A stretch of 64,000 bases of DNA, taken from contig CM038214.1 in the NCBI GenBank assembly GCA_021442155.1, forward strand, positions 57,320,514 through 57,384,513, written 5' to 3'. Numbering within the stretch: position 1 is the stretch's first letter; each line of letters opens with the position of its first letter. Positions 1-10,896 of this stretch are shown here, piece after piece. The notes under the pieces were generated by a model. That model was not told the origin of the DNA, ran no database searches, and saw only the letters and a program-made list of their open reading frames with translations. A program made the position numbers and the translations under genes. The DNA is from Cymbidium sinense (Eukaryota > Streptophyta > Magnoliopsida > Asparagales > Orchidaceae).

Positions 1-601
1 ATTGATCTAGGTACTCTTAAATATATTACCATTATCAGATATAATTCATCGAGGCACTCCAAACTTATATACAGTATGGTTCCTATAAAACTAAAGCACA
101 TGCTGAACTGTGACCTCTCTGAGTGGAATCACCTTTGCCCATTTGGAAAAGTACTCAGTAGCATCTAAGATGAATTGATGACCCTTGGAAGAAGGAGGAT
201 CAATCAGACCCACTATGTCGCACCCAACACTCGACTGGCTATGAGGCAAATGTAGGATGTAGAATCTTAGGTGGTTGATGTAGGACCATACCGTGTATTT
301 GACATTGGTGGCATCTCCTAGCCGTATCCATGCAATCTTAAATCATCGATGGTTAGTAGTATCCTAGTCTCTTGATCTTGGCTTTTATCATTCGACCAAA
401 TTAGTTGGCTCCCCATAATCCTGAGTGTACCTCGATCATGATCTTACGGGCTTTGTGCTTGTCCAAATAACATAACCTCATATAATTGAAAGACCATTGG
501 TACAAGACACCATCCGTAAGAGCATAGGAAAGTGCTCTCAATTTCTTCTGATGGGCTTGGGACTTCTCTTGAGGTAGTTTTCCTTTATTTAGGTAATCCA
601 T
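1..601 (-). pseudogene. integrase fragment (zinc-finger region and start of core), left gypsy copy
   Basis: The minus strand encodes the linker and HHCC-finger region typical of gypsy integrases: 401-601 is open for 66 codons and ends in IMIEVHSGLWGAN, a usual lead-in to the HHCC finger. Below 400 come the Cys pair (CHQC) and the core start with GCDIVG, where the first catalytic Asp is visible. Integrase would insert the cDNA into the host genome. The frame has stops between 300 and 400 and again near 70. The window edge removes the final catalytic Glu. The homologous stretch of the right copy is 47030-47800. Confidence 0.8.
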
Positions 602-619
602 GAATGGATGCCTTTATTG

Positions 620-1062
620 ATATGGACTCATCCCCCGAACATGCCAACTCTTTGACAAGCTTGGCTAAAGTATACACTATGATGTTCTCTCCAAGAAGAA
701 TCTTATAAATGGTAACCTCTACGATTTGGGCCAACAACTCAATGGTGTACTTGTGGTAGTGATGGAGCTTGGGCTTTATAACCTTATAGGACCCAACAAT
801 TTGGTTGATAACTAGTTGAGAACCTCAAGATGGATGTTCCTGATGCTTGTAGTAACAACCAACCCGCATCAACAATCAGCAATACGTATATTTGGCTTCG
901 TTATTGGTGCAAGGATTGGACAGATAATATGAGATATTTATCACATCACGATTTGGGGTTAAGATAACTATTTCTACCTCTGCCTTTCCTGGAATAATTG
1001 ATTGTGGTTCTTCTCCTCTTTAAGAGGAAGCCGCACCATCAAAGTACATATCCTAGCGATGA
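620..1062 (-). pseudogene. second RNase H (aRNH) remnant, left gypsy copy
   Basis: On the minus strand just after the first RNase H, short frames read DGAASS, then TNNEA, then SQLVINQIVGS. These are the landmarks (first Asp, Glu helix, DSQLV strand) of the additional RNase H found in Tat-lineage elements. Stops and shifts separate them. The DSQLV Asp is not preserved here, where the codon before Ser differs. The right copy holds the same domain at 46600-46990 in better condition. The domain is thought to help RNA removal or polypurine-tract handling during reverse transcription; here it is dead. Confidence 0.7.
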
Positions 1063-1268
1063 ATGCTAGTATCCTCTAAGTTTATGATTTATTCATTAGG
1101 GAGATCATCACTAAGCAGAAAGTCAACAAGAAGTGAGTATGTTGTTAAGAAATCGGCAAGCACTTATCCTTTCACCTCATTGAGGGGTGTGAAGGTAATG
1201 TCAAACTGCGAGAGGATCATGGACCGTCTTGCCAACAATCTAGATAGCATCAGTTGAGTGAAGAGATA

Positions 1269-1727
1269 CTATAGTGAATTCATCCTAGAGATTAAGTTCA
1301 CCTTTTGAGGAAGCATGTAGTGTTGTAGCTTTAGTTTTGTAAAGATTAAAGATAGGCAATGCTTCCCAATGGGTGGATACTTAGTCTCAATAGGGATTAG
1401 ATGATGGCTGAAGTAGTAGAGTGCATTTTTCTTCCCTTCATCATTGGCTTGGGCCAACAAATCACCAAGAGAGTCGTCTAACATAACAGTGTAAAGTATG
1501 AGTGGCTTGGTTGGGAGAGCGGCTACTAGAACTGGCAGCATCATCAGGTAATGCTTGATGTCTTTGAAGGCATGCTCACCCTTATCATCCCACTTGAACT
1601 TGGCATCCTTTTTAACAAGTGCTGAGAATGTATGACATCTTCCTGATAGGTTAGATATAAAGCATCTTATATATGCCAACCACCCTTGGAATGATTTGAG
1701 CTGAGTTAAACTTTTAGGGCGAGGCAT
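1269..1727 (-). pseudogene. RNase H domain of gypsy pol, left copy
   Basis: An open stretch of 152 codons on the minus strand. It opens with the connection segment after RT, contains FSALVKKDAKFKWDD (typical of the RT-RNase H connection in plant gypsy elements), then the RNase H core with LILYTVMLDDSLGDLLAQA and a region ending in KLQHYMLPQKVNLI. It would degrade the RNA strand of RNA-DNA hybrids. The next domain toward 1062 is broken by stops. This is one of the longest uninterrupted frames of this copy. Confidence 0.82.
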
Positions 1728-1740
1728 TTCTAATATTGCC

Positions 1741-2430
1741 TTGATCTTCTCAGGATCGATTTTGATTTCCTAGTGTCAACAAGAAACCCAAGAAATTTCC
1801 TTGAAGCTACTCTGAATGCACACTTCAGGGGGGTTCATTTTGAGGTTAAATTATCTTAACTATTCAAAATCTACTCTCAAGTTGAAGTGATGGTCTTCCT
1901 TTTGTATACTTTTGATCATGATATCATCGACATAGCACTTGACTTGATGATGAATGAGTTTGTCGAAGATTCGAGTCATAGCCCTCTGGTATGTAGCACC
2001 AGTATTTTTAAGGCTGAAAGGCATGACCTTATAACAATAGATTATGATCGGGGTTCTAAAAGTAGTGTTTCTTTCATCTTCACAGGCCATCTTTATTTGG
2101 TTATATCCCGATGAGCCTTCCATGTAATAGAAGACTGCATGAGATGAGGCAATGTTCACCATCAACTCAGAAATTGGTAGTGAAAATTCTTCTTTTGGAC
2201 ATGCCTTATTTAAATCCCAAAAATAACTGCATATGTGAATTTGGCCAATCTTTTTCTTCACTAAGATGACGCTGGCTAACCAGGTAAGGTATTTTTCTTC
2301 TCGAATGAAGCCAACATTGATCAATTTCTTGACTTCATAAATGACATATTATTCTATGTCTAATCACATGCATCTAGGAGCTTCCTTGATAGGGTTAATA
2401 GTAGGCTCAATTGCTAGTTTATGGGCTACT
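1741..2430 (-). pseudogene. reverse transcriptase domain, left gypsy copy
   Basis: The core lies in 1860-2324 (154 codons, minus strand). It reads DLNKACPKEEF (a Tat-lineage hallmark), then GYNQIKM, then FSLKNTGATYQRAM, then the catalytic YVDD at 1923-1934. The catalytic centre is therefore preserved. The canonical Asp in FMDG appears as YMEG, a substitution at the first catalytic Asp position. The frame is interrupted between 1741 and 1859 and again near 2340, where it should join the linker upstream. Function would be synthesis of element cDNA. Confidence 0.88.
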
Positions 2431-3199
2431 ACGTTAGGAGCCAATCCGAGAATCTCTTTATAACTCCATACAAATAAGTATTTAAAATCATTCAATAGCC
2501 TAAGTAAGTCATTGGTTTCAATTTCATTCAACAAAGACCTGAGGTATGTTGGGCGTGAATCTTCTTCGATTCCTAAGTTGATTTCCTTAAGCTCATCGAT
2601 GGTTAACTTGATATCTTCTTCAAACTCTGGCGGTGCATCTTTGACTTCAAAATCATCTAGATCATCTGAAGTTTCTAAGCATAGCTCCTCATATGAGTTA
2701 ATGTGATTTAAAAAGAAGCTATCAGATTCCAAATGATTGATAAGGACTAGCGGTCATCATCATCGCGGACCCACATCAATCCTAGGCCCAATCTTGATTG
2801 ATTGCTTTTGCATTTATTCTTCCATATTCTTTCAAAGTAGTTTGACTTGTGCTTTGACCATGTATGTGGGATTAACCTTTTCTTTGCTAAATTATGAACA
2901 CAAGGAAAGTAGCAATCTAAAGGTAATTCTATTAAATCTTTATATGAATCATCCTCAAGTTCTACATCAACTTCTTGACTTGAGGATGATGCTCCTAGAA
3001 AGAATCTCTGAGTCTTCACACTTGTGGATGACTTAGGGGCTTCCTTAACTACCAAGCCCTTAGCTTTTAGGAAAGAAAGTAGGGTTAGAGCTAAGGTTCC
3101 CAGGTGATGCCTAACTGTTTCACATATAGACTTGGATATATTTATGCTTTGGTTTAGAGCCCGGTCTTCATTGCTATCTAGCTCAAGTTTCACCTCCAA
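2364..3199 (-). pseudogene. linker between protease and reverse transcriptase, left gypsy copy
   Basis: Two minus-strand open stretches, 2747-3199 and 2364-2732, separated by a frameshift. The second ends with VAHKLAIEPTINPIKEAPR, the usual lead-in to Tat-type RT (HxLxIDP...VxQxxR). The first carries a serine-rich and acidic segment with SSSSQEVDVELEDDS. The same segments occur in the right copy at 44582-45337. The catalytic role of this linker is unknown. Its position between protease and RT is clear. Confidence 0.78.
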
Positions 3200-3479
3200 G
3201 GGAATATATTACTAAGAAGAGCTGGCTGGCATGCTAACCATATAAGACTTATCCTATAAACTAGATTCTAAGTATATATGGATAGCAGGTGTACTCCTGG
3301 TAGTGGGACATATCTTCTATTTGGGTGGCCAATAATGAGGTTTTTCACCCCTAGGACTGCCTCTGAACTGGCCTCTTCCTTTGCCTGCTGGAGGTCAAGT
3401 TATCATATGCATATGTTCAAATGGAGTGATGAACTGTGGGTGAAATATAATGTCAGGCTCCACTTCCTCCTCCAAGTCT

Positions 3480-3690
3480 ATTTCCACTCCCTTTTATTTT
3501 CTTTTTCATTTTCTCTTTTCTTTTCTTTTACTTTTTCTCTTTATTTTTCTTTTTCTTTTTTTAAAACTTTGGACAAGTTCATGAGAATAGACTTGTCATT
3601 TTCTTTTTCTTTTCTTTTTCTTTTTCTCTTTATTTTTTTTCTTTTTTTTTTAAACTTTGGCCAAGTTCACGAGAATAGACTTGTTGATTT
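3480..3690 (-). repeat. poly-purine (AGAAAA)n tract with an 88-bp tandem duplication
   Basis: Plus strand is (TTTTCT)n-like, so the minus strand is A/G-rich and would encode a Lys/Arg/Glu run. The segment around actttgg(a/c)caagttca and gagaatagacttgt occurs twice, with the matching 'acaagttc' and 'ccaagttc' steps at 3573 and 3661, a period of 88 bases. The right copy at 44150-44220 has a single copy of this tract, so the duplication arose in the left copy, probably by slippage in the purine run. Confidence 0.8.
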
Positions 3691-3699
3691 TGAGGGAGG

Positions 3700-4000
3700 T
3701 AGTAAGCCACATCCTCATATATGCTGACCTCATGAATTGTAAATGGCTTGAGATCTTCTTTAACACATTAGATGGTCCCACCTCTCACATGCTTCATACT
3801 CTGATGTAGAGAGGATGGAACTATATTGTTCTCATGTATCCATGGTCTCCCAAGCAAAGCGTTGAAAGATGTATCTAAGTTTATAATGTGAACCTTGCCT
3901 TCGATCTTCCAATCATCTATCTCCAAAGGAAACACTATGGAGCCTAAGGCCTGTTGACCTCAATTTTGGAGTGCAGATTCAATCTTCCCATCTTAGACTT
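3700..4000 (-). pseudogene. C-terminal part of gypsy aspartic protease, left copy
   Basis: The minus strand reads EIDDWKIEGKVHI, then LDTSFNALLGRPWIHE, then PSSLHQ. This is the C-terminal flap-to-end part of a gypsy retropepsin. The N-terminal half with the catalytic D(S/T/P)G is missing: upstream of about 4000 the sequence becomes non-coding. The same join is present in the right copy near 43790-43820. A protease without its active site cannot mature a polyprotein. Confidence 0.8.
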
Positions 4001-7000
4001 TGGATTCTTCTAAACACTAAGACTTCCCTAGTCATAAGACACTTCTAATAGTTAGGTAAACACTTAACCTCAGCCTAAAGACTTAGAAGGGTTAACTATA
4101 GGATTAGGTTATGCCTTAGGGATTAGGATAATCCACCTACCCTACAACCCAAATCCAATCCATGTTCACCTTCTCAAACCAAACCTCAAGTTCAATTCAA
4201 ATCCAAATCCAAACCAAATTCCAAAACCAAATGATTGAAGCCCGTGATCAAATCCAAACTAGAAACCCTTCCTAAGTTATACGACCTATCCCATGGACTT
4301 AGCCAAATCTTAATCCAAATCAATCCAAAATCAATTGATTTTCTCATAATAAATTTATATCTTCAATCATCTTTCTAAATATAAATTAAATATACATTCA
4401 AATGATTAAAACTAAATCAAACTAAATCAAATTAAATCAAAAGCCTCCTAAGTCATATGACCTATCTCATGGACTTAGCCAAATCTTAATCCAAATCATG
4501 TCAAAATTAATTGATTTTCTCACAAATTAATCATATTTTTGATCATCTTCATAACTTAAAATGAAATATACATTTAAATCATCCAAAATAAATCAAACCA
4601 AATCAAAATCCAATCCTAAGCCGCATCACCCAACTCCATGGACTTAGCCAAATTCCTTAATTCCAAAACCCAAATTGAATTTCTCATGAATCAATCATAC
4701 CTTCAATCATATTCATAAATAAAAATGAAATCTGCAATCATCAAGCTTAACCAAAACCAACCCAAGTCAAACCCAACTTAACCCTTTTGACTTGAAATGT
4801 TCAAATGAACCAAAACCCATTTATACCCAAGCCAATTGCAATTAAATTTATATATCAATCCCAAATCCATATATAAACTCAAGTAAATAAACTCAACCCA
4901 AAATCAAGACAACTAAACCCAATTGGTCCACTTTAACCTAAGTGGCCAATTTGACCTATTTTAGAAAAGTTCTAATCCTACCCAAAATAGACTGAACCAA
5001 GCCTATCAAAACCTCTTATCATGATTTTTGGTAACCTTAGGTTGATCAATTATCACAAATTGGGTCAAACCAAGTCAACTTGGTCATTTGACCAAGTCAA
5101 CCCCTAACCCATATGAACCCAAACTAGCCAAATTGCAACCTAAGCCAAATCCCTTGAAACCAATGATTCATACCAAATCAAAATCAATATTTGAATATGA
5201 CTTGACCTTCAATTGAGTCAAACCAAACCTAATTGTGCTCTTGACCTAAGTTGACCCAAATTAGCCTAAAAGAGTAAATTAGGTCAAATTAAAATATAGA
5301 CCAAATTGATTGAAACCAATGCCTCAAGTTCATTCTAAATTGATCATTTAACTTGACCAAAGCCATGATTAGACCCAATTAAACCAAACTCACCTACTTA
5401 GCCAAAATCAACCTTAAGGTTCAACTTGGCCTAAATCAAAACCAATCCAAATTAATTAAAACTAAAGCCTACAACCATCATCAATTGGTAAACTAAACCC
5501 AAACCAACACCCAACCCAAGCCAATTTAGCTATTTTGGTCAAATTGGTCAACTTAACCCATTTGACCCAAATGAATTCAAATGAGCCAAATTCAAATATA
5601 AGCCAAAATAAACCAAACTAATTGAACCAAAACATCCTGAATGATCATATGAACTTGACCCAACCCTTGATTTGATCAATTTGACCAATTGGTCAACTTT
5701 ACCCAACCTAACCCAATTTGACCTAAATGAGTCAAATTGAGCCAAACCTAACCAAATCAACTCCAATTAACTTGAAATTTGGGCTAACCCACTTTTGTTT
5801 CATTTCAAATCTTCCCAAATCAAATCCAATGCCAAATGATCATTCTACCCTTGGGTCAAGGGCATCATATGAGACAAATCACCCATGTAACTGGTCAATT
5901 TTATTCCTTGGCCACTTGGTACTCTCCCAAATGGTCTACTTAGGCACCTAAGACATTGTCAAACCTAACCCAAGGGGTGGTTGGGTTGGCCATGACCTAT
6001 GAAAGGTGAAATCACCTCACACTCCCCATTGGAGCATTTGAACCCCATAAGACACCCATGATTCCTCCTTCGTAGCCACCTCCACACCTTCAACCAACCA
6101 AGCTGAGCAACTTACCTCCTCCTTGCCACCCATGACTCTGTGAGATGATGGATGACCACAAGAAGCCAAACCTGATCCCATCATCTGATCAAGATGAATG
6201 GGGTATACACCCCCTCATTTCCACTCAAACACACATAAAAATCATTCCACAGAGACCTAGCTACACGAGATGACCTGCTAGAGCCATTCCCTAAGCTCCT
6301 ATGCTCATTCTTTGACCAAAAAATGTCATTCTCATTCATCCCGAAATAGGACACTCCCATTTTTGACCTAACTTCCCCATTTCTCCATCAAACTCAAATT
6401 AAATTTGCACGCACTTTTTGTAGTCCTCATCGAGCAAGAAGGAATCATCTCCCAAGATTCCCAGCACCAGAGGTAGGACATCGATCAAAGCTGAGCTAAA
6501 AATCATTGATTTATGGCCTTCCAAGTGAACATCAAGGAATTGAACCAATTGCTGCTCAATAAGGCTTCATATCCACTAGATGAAGCTTCCTCAATTATTC
6601 GAGCCACGGGTCTTATGCTCCAGTGAGATATGCTTCCAAAACTGATCTTTAGGTAAAAATGGGTTGGATCTTTTTCAAGAAAACCTGCATCTCATGTGAT
6701 CTTGACCGTCGGATCATCTTCGATCGATGTCATGAAGGTGTGAGATCCTTTTGGAGTTGATTTGAGCTCTCGTAAGCTCGGATCAAGTGAGAAATGGCAG
6801 ATGAACTCCATTCTTCCTCACTCATGTGATGTTAGAACACACACCTAAAGGAGTTTAATAAAATTATTGTCAGTCCACATGTGTGGGAAAACCATAAGAG
6901 TAATTAATTTAGTCCCTTAATCTAACTAACTATTAATCATGACCTAATTACATTTGGCCCCTTTTATTTCCTAGGATCATTGCAAGTTTATTTTCCATGC

Positions 7001-7712
7001 ATATCATATTGGCTCATAATTATTTAGTTAATTACTTTAAGGTGACATAGGTAAGGGTAATTAATTCAACTAATTAAGGGGTCAACTTAATTAACCAATA
7101 AAATCAACTTAATTACATTTCCTTACATTAAATCAAATCACTAATGTGGGAATGGGTTTAAAACATCGAGTGATGATTTCTCTTCTCCTCTTTAAATCAA
7201 ATCAAATCCAAAACTTAATTAATAAAGAAGCTTTGGTTTGCTTTAAATAATCATATTTGATTGATTGTCCTTAAGAACTAGTTTGGTTGAATGAATCACA
7301 TGCTTATATTTGATTATCCATTTTCCAATCATGTTAAATTTGGTATGTCATTTAAATTCATGCATCCATCTTTTCAAAATCAAGTAAAACAAAATGGATT
7401 TCCTTTATGTAAGCTTGCATGTGTCAATTTAATTTAAAATATGAGTGGCTATTTTTTTCAATTACATTCAAATGTATTTTTCAAAAGCTTAAAAATGAAT
7501 AATAATAATATGTGTTATGATGTTAATTATATATACATAAGAAATACATGTGCTTATTGCTTAAGTGTATGAATGTTGAGTTCTCTTTCCTCTATTCATG
7601 TGTTGATTTATATAAGATTGAATCATAATGGGTATATAGTCTGGACATCCTGGGAACATAAGGATATAGCTAGTCCCAAGGAGGTCATTTGATTACCTCA
7701 CTTCCCTGGTTT
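4001..7712 (-). other. non-coding 5' block of the left gypsy copy
   Basis: No convincing coding frame in 3.7 kb. The stretch matches the reverse complement of 39681-43800 over most of its length, for example the 'gtatatagtctggacatcc' stretch near 7640 against the right copy near 39740. It therefore belongs to the gypsy family, probably as LTR plus leader. I could not fix LTR ends, a primer-binding site or a polypurine tract. Compared with the right copy, about 765 bases are absent at about 6831. Confidence 0.65.
4140..5960. repeat. low-complexity block of degenerate 'caaattgggtca' type words
   Basis: For about 1.8 kb the plus strand is built from variations of aaccaaaccc, aattgacc and ccaaatcaa, with almost no G-rich words except inside ttgg. 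It looks like a very old, degenerate short tandem repeat. The mirror of this block is at 42240-43640 in the right gypsy copy. Short open frames here (for example near 5548-5951) are rich in Leu, Phe and Asn and look like chance. Confidence 0.65.
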
Positions 7713-7775
7713 GTTACTTGGTTGATGAAATTGAAAAGAAGAAATGCTGAACATGAATTATTCTCTGTTAAAAAA
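7713..7775 (+). pseudogene. 3'-UTR tail of a GRP fragment abutting the gypsy copy
   Basis: The bases after the gypsy block match, in plus orientation, the last 60 or so bases of the GRP 3'-UTR seen in six other places, for example 'gatgaaattgaaaagaag' followed by an A-rich run. The coding part and most of the UTR are missing. The join is therefore directly gypsy to GRP-unit, which makes this the breakpoint of a truncated macrosatellite unit. Confidence 0.75.
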
Positions 7776-7966
7776 AATTAAATAAAAACAAACCAAAACC
7801 TCTAAACCATAAACTAAAACCTGAACCCTAAACCTAAAACCTAAACACTAAACCCTAAAACCTACAATCCTAAACCCTAAACCCTAAACCCTAAACCTTA
7901 AACCCCAAACCAAACCCTAAAGCCTAAACACTAAACCCTAAACCCTAAACTTTAAACCCTAAAAAC
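7776..7966 (-). repeat. telomere-like repeats, CCCTAAA orientation
   Basis: Degenerate and near-perfect copies of aaccctaa and relatives (aacctaaa, aaccataa). Runs of two or three perfect heptamers occur around 7875-7900. This is the array sequence into which the L1 LINE at 7967 inserted. Confidence 0.9.
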
Positions 7967-8122
7967 CAAAATTTATCCTCTCTCCTCACCCGCATGGCTC
8001 TCTAGAGATTTCATGTTCTTCTCATTTTCCTTATGGTTTGGCCACTTCTCGGCCCTTCCCAATCAGATTTTTAGGTTTTTTGCTCTCGGTTTGGCCGCTT
8101 ATGTGAGTTACCTTAACCTCCA

Positions 8123-9606
8123 ATGGCGAACGCACCATTTTCTGCACAACTGAGCTCTTCAAACTTGGAGGCATCGGCTATGACTCCCGATTTACAAGGT
8201 ATTATGGACCCGACTCAATACATTACTGCTCCTGCTGTTAAATCCTTCAAAGATGTGCTATCTAGTAAGAGCACTTGCTTTAATGCTTCGGTCAACTTAA
8301 TTTCTACTTCTTTCCATGGAATGTCAGCTGTAATGTGCTCTGATCTTGATGTGGAAAAATTGGCGAAGCCATTTGAGTTTTCATTAGTGGGTAAATTTTC
8401 ATTACGTCACCCGACACTTGATAATATACGTTCCATCTTTCATAGCCTAAAGCTCTCGGGCATTTTCACTATAGGATTGATTGATCCTAGGCATATCCTT
8501 ATTCAGCTATCGAATGATTTAGACTACTCTAGAGTCTTTGCTCGTCACTCTTATTTTGTGTATAATTGTTAAATGAGGCTCTTGAAATGGTCACCTCTCT
8601 TTGATGTCAAAGAGGAATCCCTATTGTTCCTTTATGGCTAGCCTTTCCAAACATGAGGATACATTATGTTATCCATCAAGTCCTATTTGTAGTTGGGGCT
8701 CTCTTTAGTAGGCCCCTTCAAATTAACCAAGCCACTACCACGAGATCTCGGCCATCAGTTGCACTTATCTTGGTTGAGATTGATATTACCAAAAAGTATC
8801 CTAAAGAAGTTTGGATCGGTTTGAAAAAATTTGGGTATAATCAAAAAGTGGAATTTGAAAATTTCCTTGTTTTTTGCACACACTGTAAGATCCATGGTCA
8901 TGATCACTCTGAATGCTTTGTGTTACACCCTAATCTTAAAAAGAATAAATTGTCGGATCCTAAACCCTCTCTAGGAAATGAAAAAACCAATAAGTTCTCT
9001 TATGTGCCTAAAGCTATTCAAAATGGAACTCACCCTCCTACCCCTACTCCTTTACTATCTACTAATTTTCCTATTGGAGAACAATCTGAGCTTGGTAAAA
9101 ATAATGATATTGAGATTTGTGAGGAAACTAATGATAACTTATTTAACATTACTCCTACTTGTAATAATTTGGCATCATAAGACAATCCCTTGACTCATAT
9201 GAACCATCATGGTGATTTGAATTGAAATCTCAAGTTGGATCAAAATCTCAAAACTAATTTTGGAATTATTCTGAAAAATGTTGATTCTTTGGTGACAGAC
9301 CAAAATTTGAATAATCATCATGGAAATGAGAATGAAATTTGTGCTATTAATGGTGTCTCAACCTCTCTTTTTTTTACCCTTCAGAGTGATATCCATGCTA
9401 AACCAATTCCTCAACCCTAACTAAGAGAAATCACCATTAGGAATGCTTTGATAGATACTGCTCCTATTCTAAATATCACCAACCACTCCCTTTCTGATGG
9501 AGATACATTGGACATAGATAGGCCTTTTCAAACTGTTATTAAAAAAAATCCCTTAAAGCTAGAATGTTCACTAATAGCTCCACTAGAACCACTCAATCTT
9601 CTCTAA
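8123..9606 (+). pseudogene. LINE ORF1: DUF4283 and CCHC zinc-knuckle RNA-binding protein
   Basis: The start at 8123 (caatggcg) is a good plant initiation context and begins MANAPFSAQ. The DUF4283 region follows: FSLVGKFSLRHPTLDNIR, then LDYSRVFARHSYF. A stop at 8570 and a one-base loss near 8618 shift the frame, which then runs on (SRPSVALILVEIDITKKYP) into a CCHC knuckle at 8875-8916 (C-x2-C-x4-H-x4-C). The same frame continues to 9606 with stops at 9178, near 9222 and at 9418. The protein would coat the LINE RNA. The tail after the knuckle is Asn-rich and without known domains. Confidence 0.85.
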
Positions 9607-9690
9607 CTTCTCACAAATAATTGCCTCATGCTCTCTTTTTCTTCTCCTTCAATTTTTCAGTTATCTCTTTTCTTTTCTTTCCAGCTTATT

Positions 9691-10760
9691 ATGATCAATT
9701 TTCTTATTTGGAATGTTCGTATTGGGACTCTCACTATCCCAATCGTGTTAGCCTTTGTCGCACTCATAACATAACCTTACTTGTTGTTATTGAGCCTTTC
9801 ATTCACTCTTCTAACATCACACATGCTGCTAGAATGCTTGGCTTTCAAAATTTCTTCTATAATATTAGTAATAAAATTTGGTGTTTTGGAATAATTTAAT
9901 CAACATTTATATCCTTGATGATCTCGAACAATTGGTTAATATTCAAATCTCATTGGGTGAATTTTTTGCTCTTGGTTCCTTTATCTATGCTTCTTGTAAT
10001 AGAGTTGGTAGGAACATCCTTTGGGATCACTTAAGAAACTTCGCCTCCTCGGTTAACAAACCATGGTTGGTTGGGGGTGACTTCAATACTATTATCGCTT
10101 CTTTGAAAAGGAGGGGAGGCTGCACTCCAAACATCCATTCCATGGAAGAGTTCTCTAATATGATCCTCGATTGCAACCTAATTTATATTGGTTTTTCTGG
10201 CTCTGACTATATGTGGCATAACTCTAGACTTTGGTAGTGGCTTGATAGGACCCTCTTTGATTCCCTTTGGATCAATCAATGGCTCACGCCAGCATTTGGC
10301 AAAACTTTGTCAGACCATGCTCCTCTTTTGATCTCTATCAAAACCTCTTCCAGTAATCTTTCCTCCCCTTCTCCTTTTAGATTCCAAATTATGTGGACCC
10401 AACATCATGATTTCATTAATGTTGTTTCCACTAATTGGATGGCCCCTATTCACCCGGACAATTTTGTTAAAGGCATGATTCAGTTTTGGCTTAAGCTCAA
10501 AAGACTTAAATAAAATCTAAATTGGTGGAACAAGCATCATTTTAAAAATCTTTTTGCCAATCTCAAAATTATGGAACAATTAGTTTGCTCCCTTGAAGAT
10601 GTTGCCTTAACTGATCCTAGTAAGCTTGATGAGTTGAACACTACTAAAGATAACTTGATCAATTATCAGAATATGAAGGAAACCTACTGGTATCAAAAGG
10701 CCACCAGCAAACATATTATGATACAAGGTATGCTCTTTTCAACAAAAGGAAAGCCTTAAA
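9691..10760 (+). pseudogene. LINE ORF2, endonuclease (APE-type) domain and linker
   Basis: It begins MINFLIWNVRIG, the usual start of plant L1 ORF2, 84 bases after the ORF1 stop. Frameshifts near 9740 and 9885 break it. Then come CRTHNITLLVVIEPF, GDFN at 10076-10087 and SDHAPLL from 10310; these two motifs carry catalytic Asp, Asn and His residues. Stops lie at 10235 and 10511. The APE endonuclease would nick target DNA to prime reverse transcription. After 10320 the frame covers the linker to RT, with the same reading frame continuing to 10759. Confidence 0.85.
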
Positions 10761-10896
10761 CTCTATTCAAAAAAAAAAATATTCGGTACTGAATCGATAA
10801 GAATGAAATTAAAGATTCTGTCATACAACATTTTCAAAATTTATTAAACATCAACCCTCCTTAGAAGCCCTCTCCAACACACACCTGATCCTTTTT

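Larger units (their letters stand above)
1..7712 (-). mobile_element. Ty3/gypsy retrotransposon, Tat-like, gag-less, decayed (left copy)
   Basis: Reading the minus strand from 7712 down to 1 gives a long non-coding leader, a C-terminal protease piece, a Lys-rich tract, an acidic linker, reverse transcriptase, RNase H, a second (archaeal-type) RNase H remnant and the start of integrase. This order, with the extra RNase H before integrase, is known from the plant Tat lineage of Ty3/gypsy. The element runs off the window at base 1, so integrase is incomplete and no 3' LTR is visible. Its 5' side is cut at about 7712, where GRP 3'-UTR sequence begins. No gag and no protease active-site motif were found. 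Frames carry many stops and shifts, so it cannot be autonomous. A second copy of the family lies inverted at 39161-50900. Confidence 0.85.

Noticed and set aside
1887..2114. Plus-strand frames across the gypsy elements (1063-1257, 1887-2114, 2737-3036) and minus-strand frames at 44649-47808
   Set aside because: All are antisense to recognisable pol domains.
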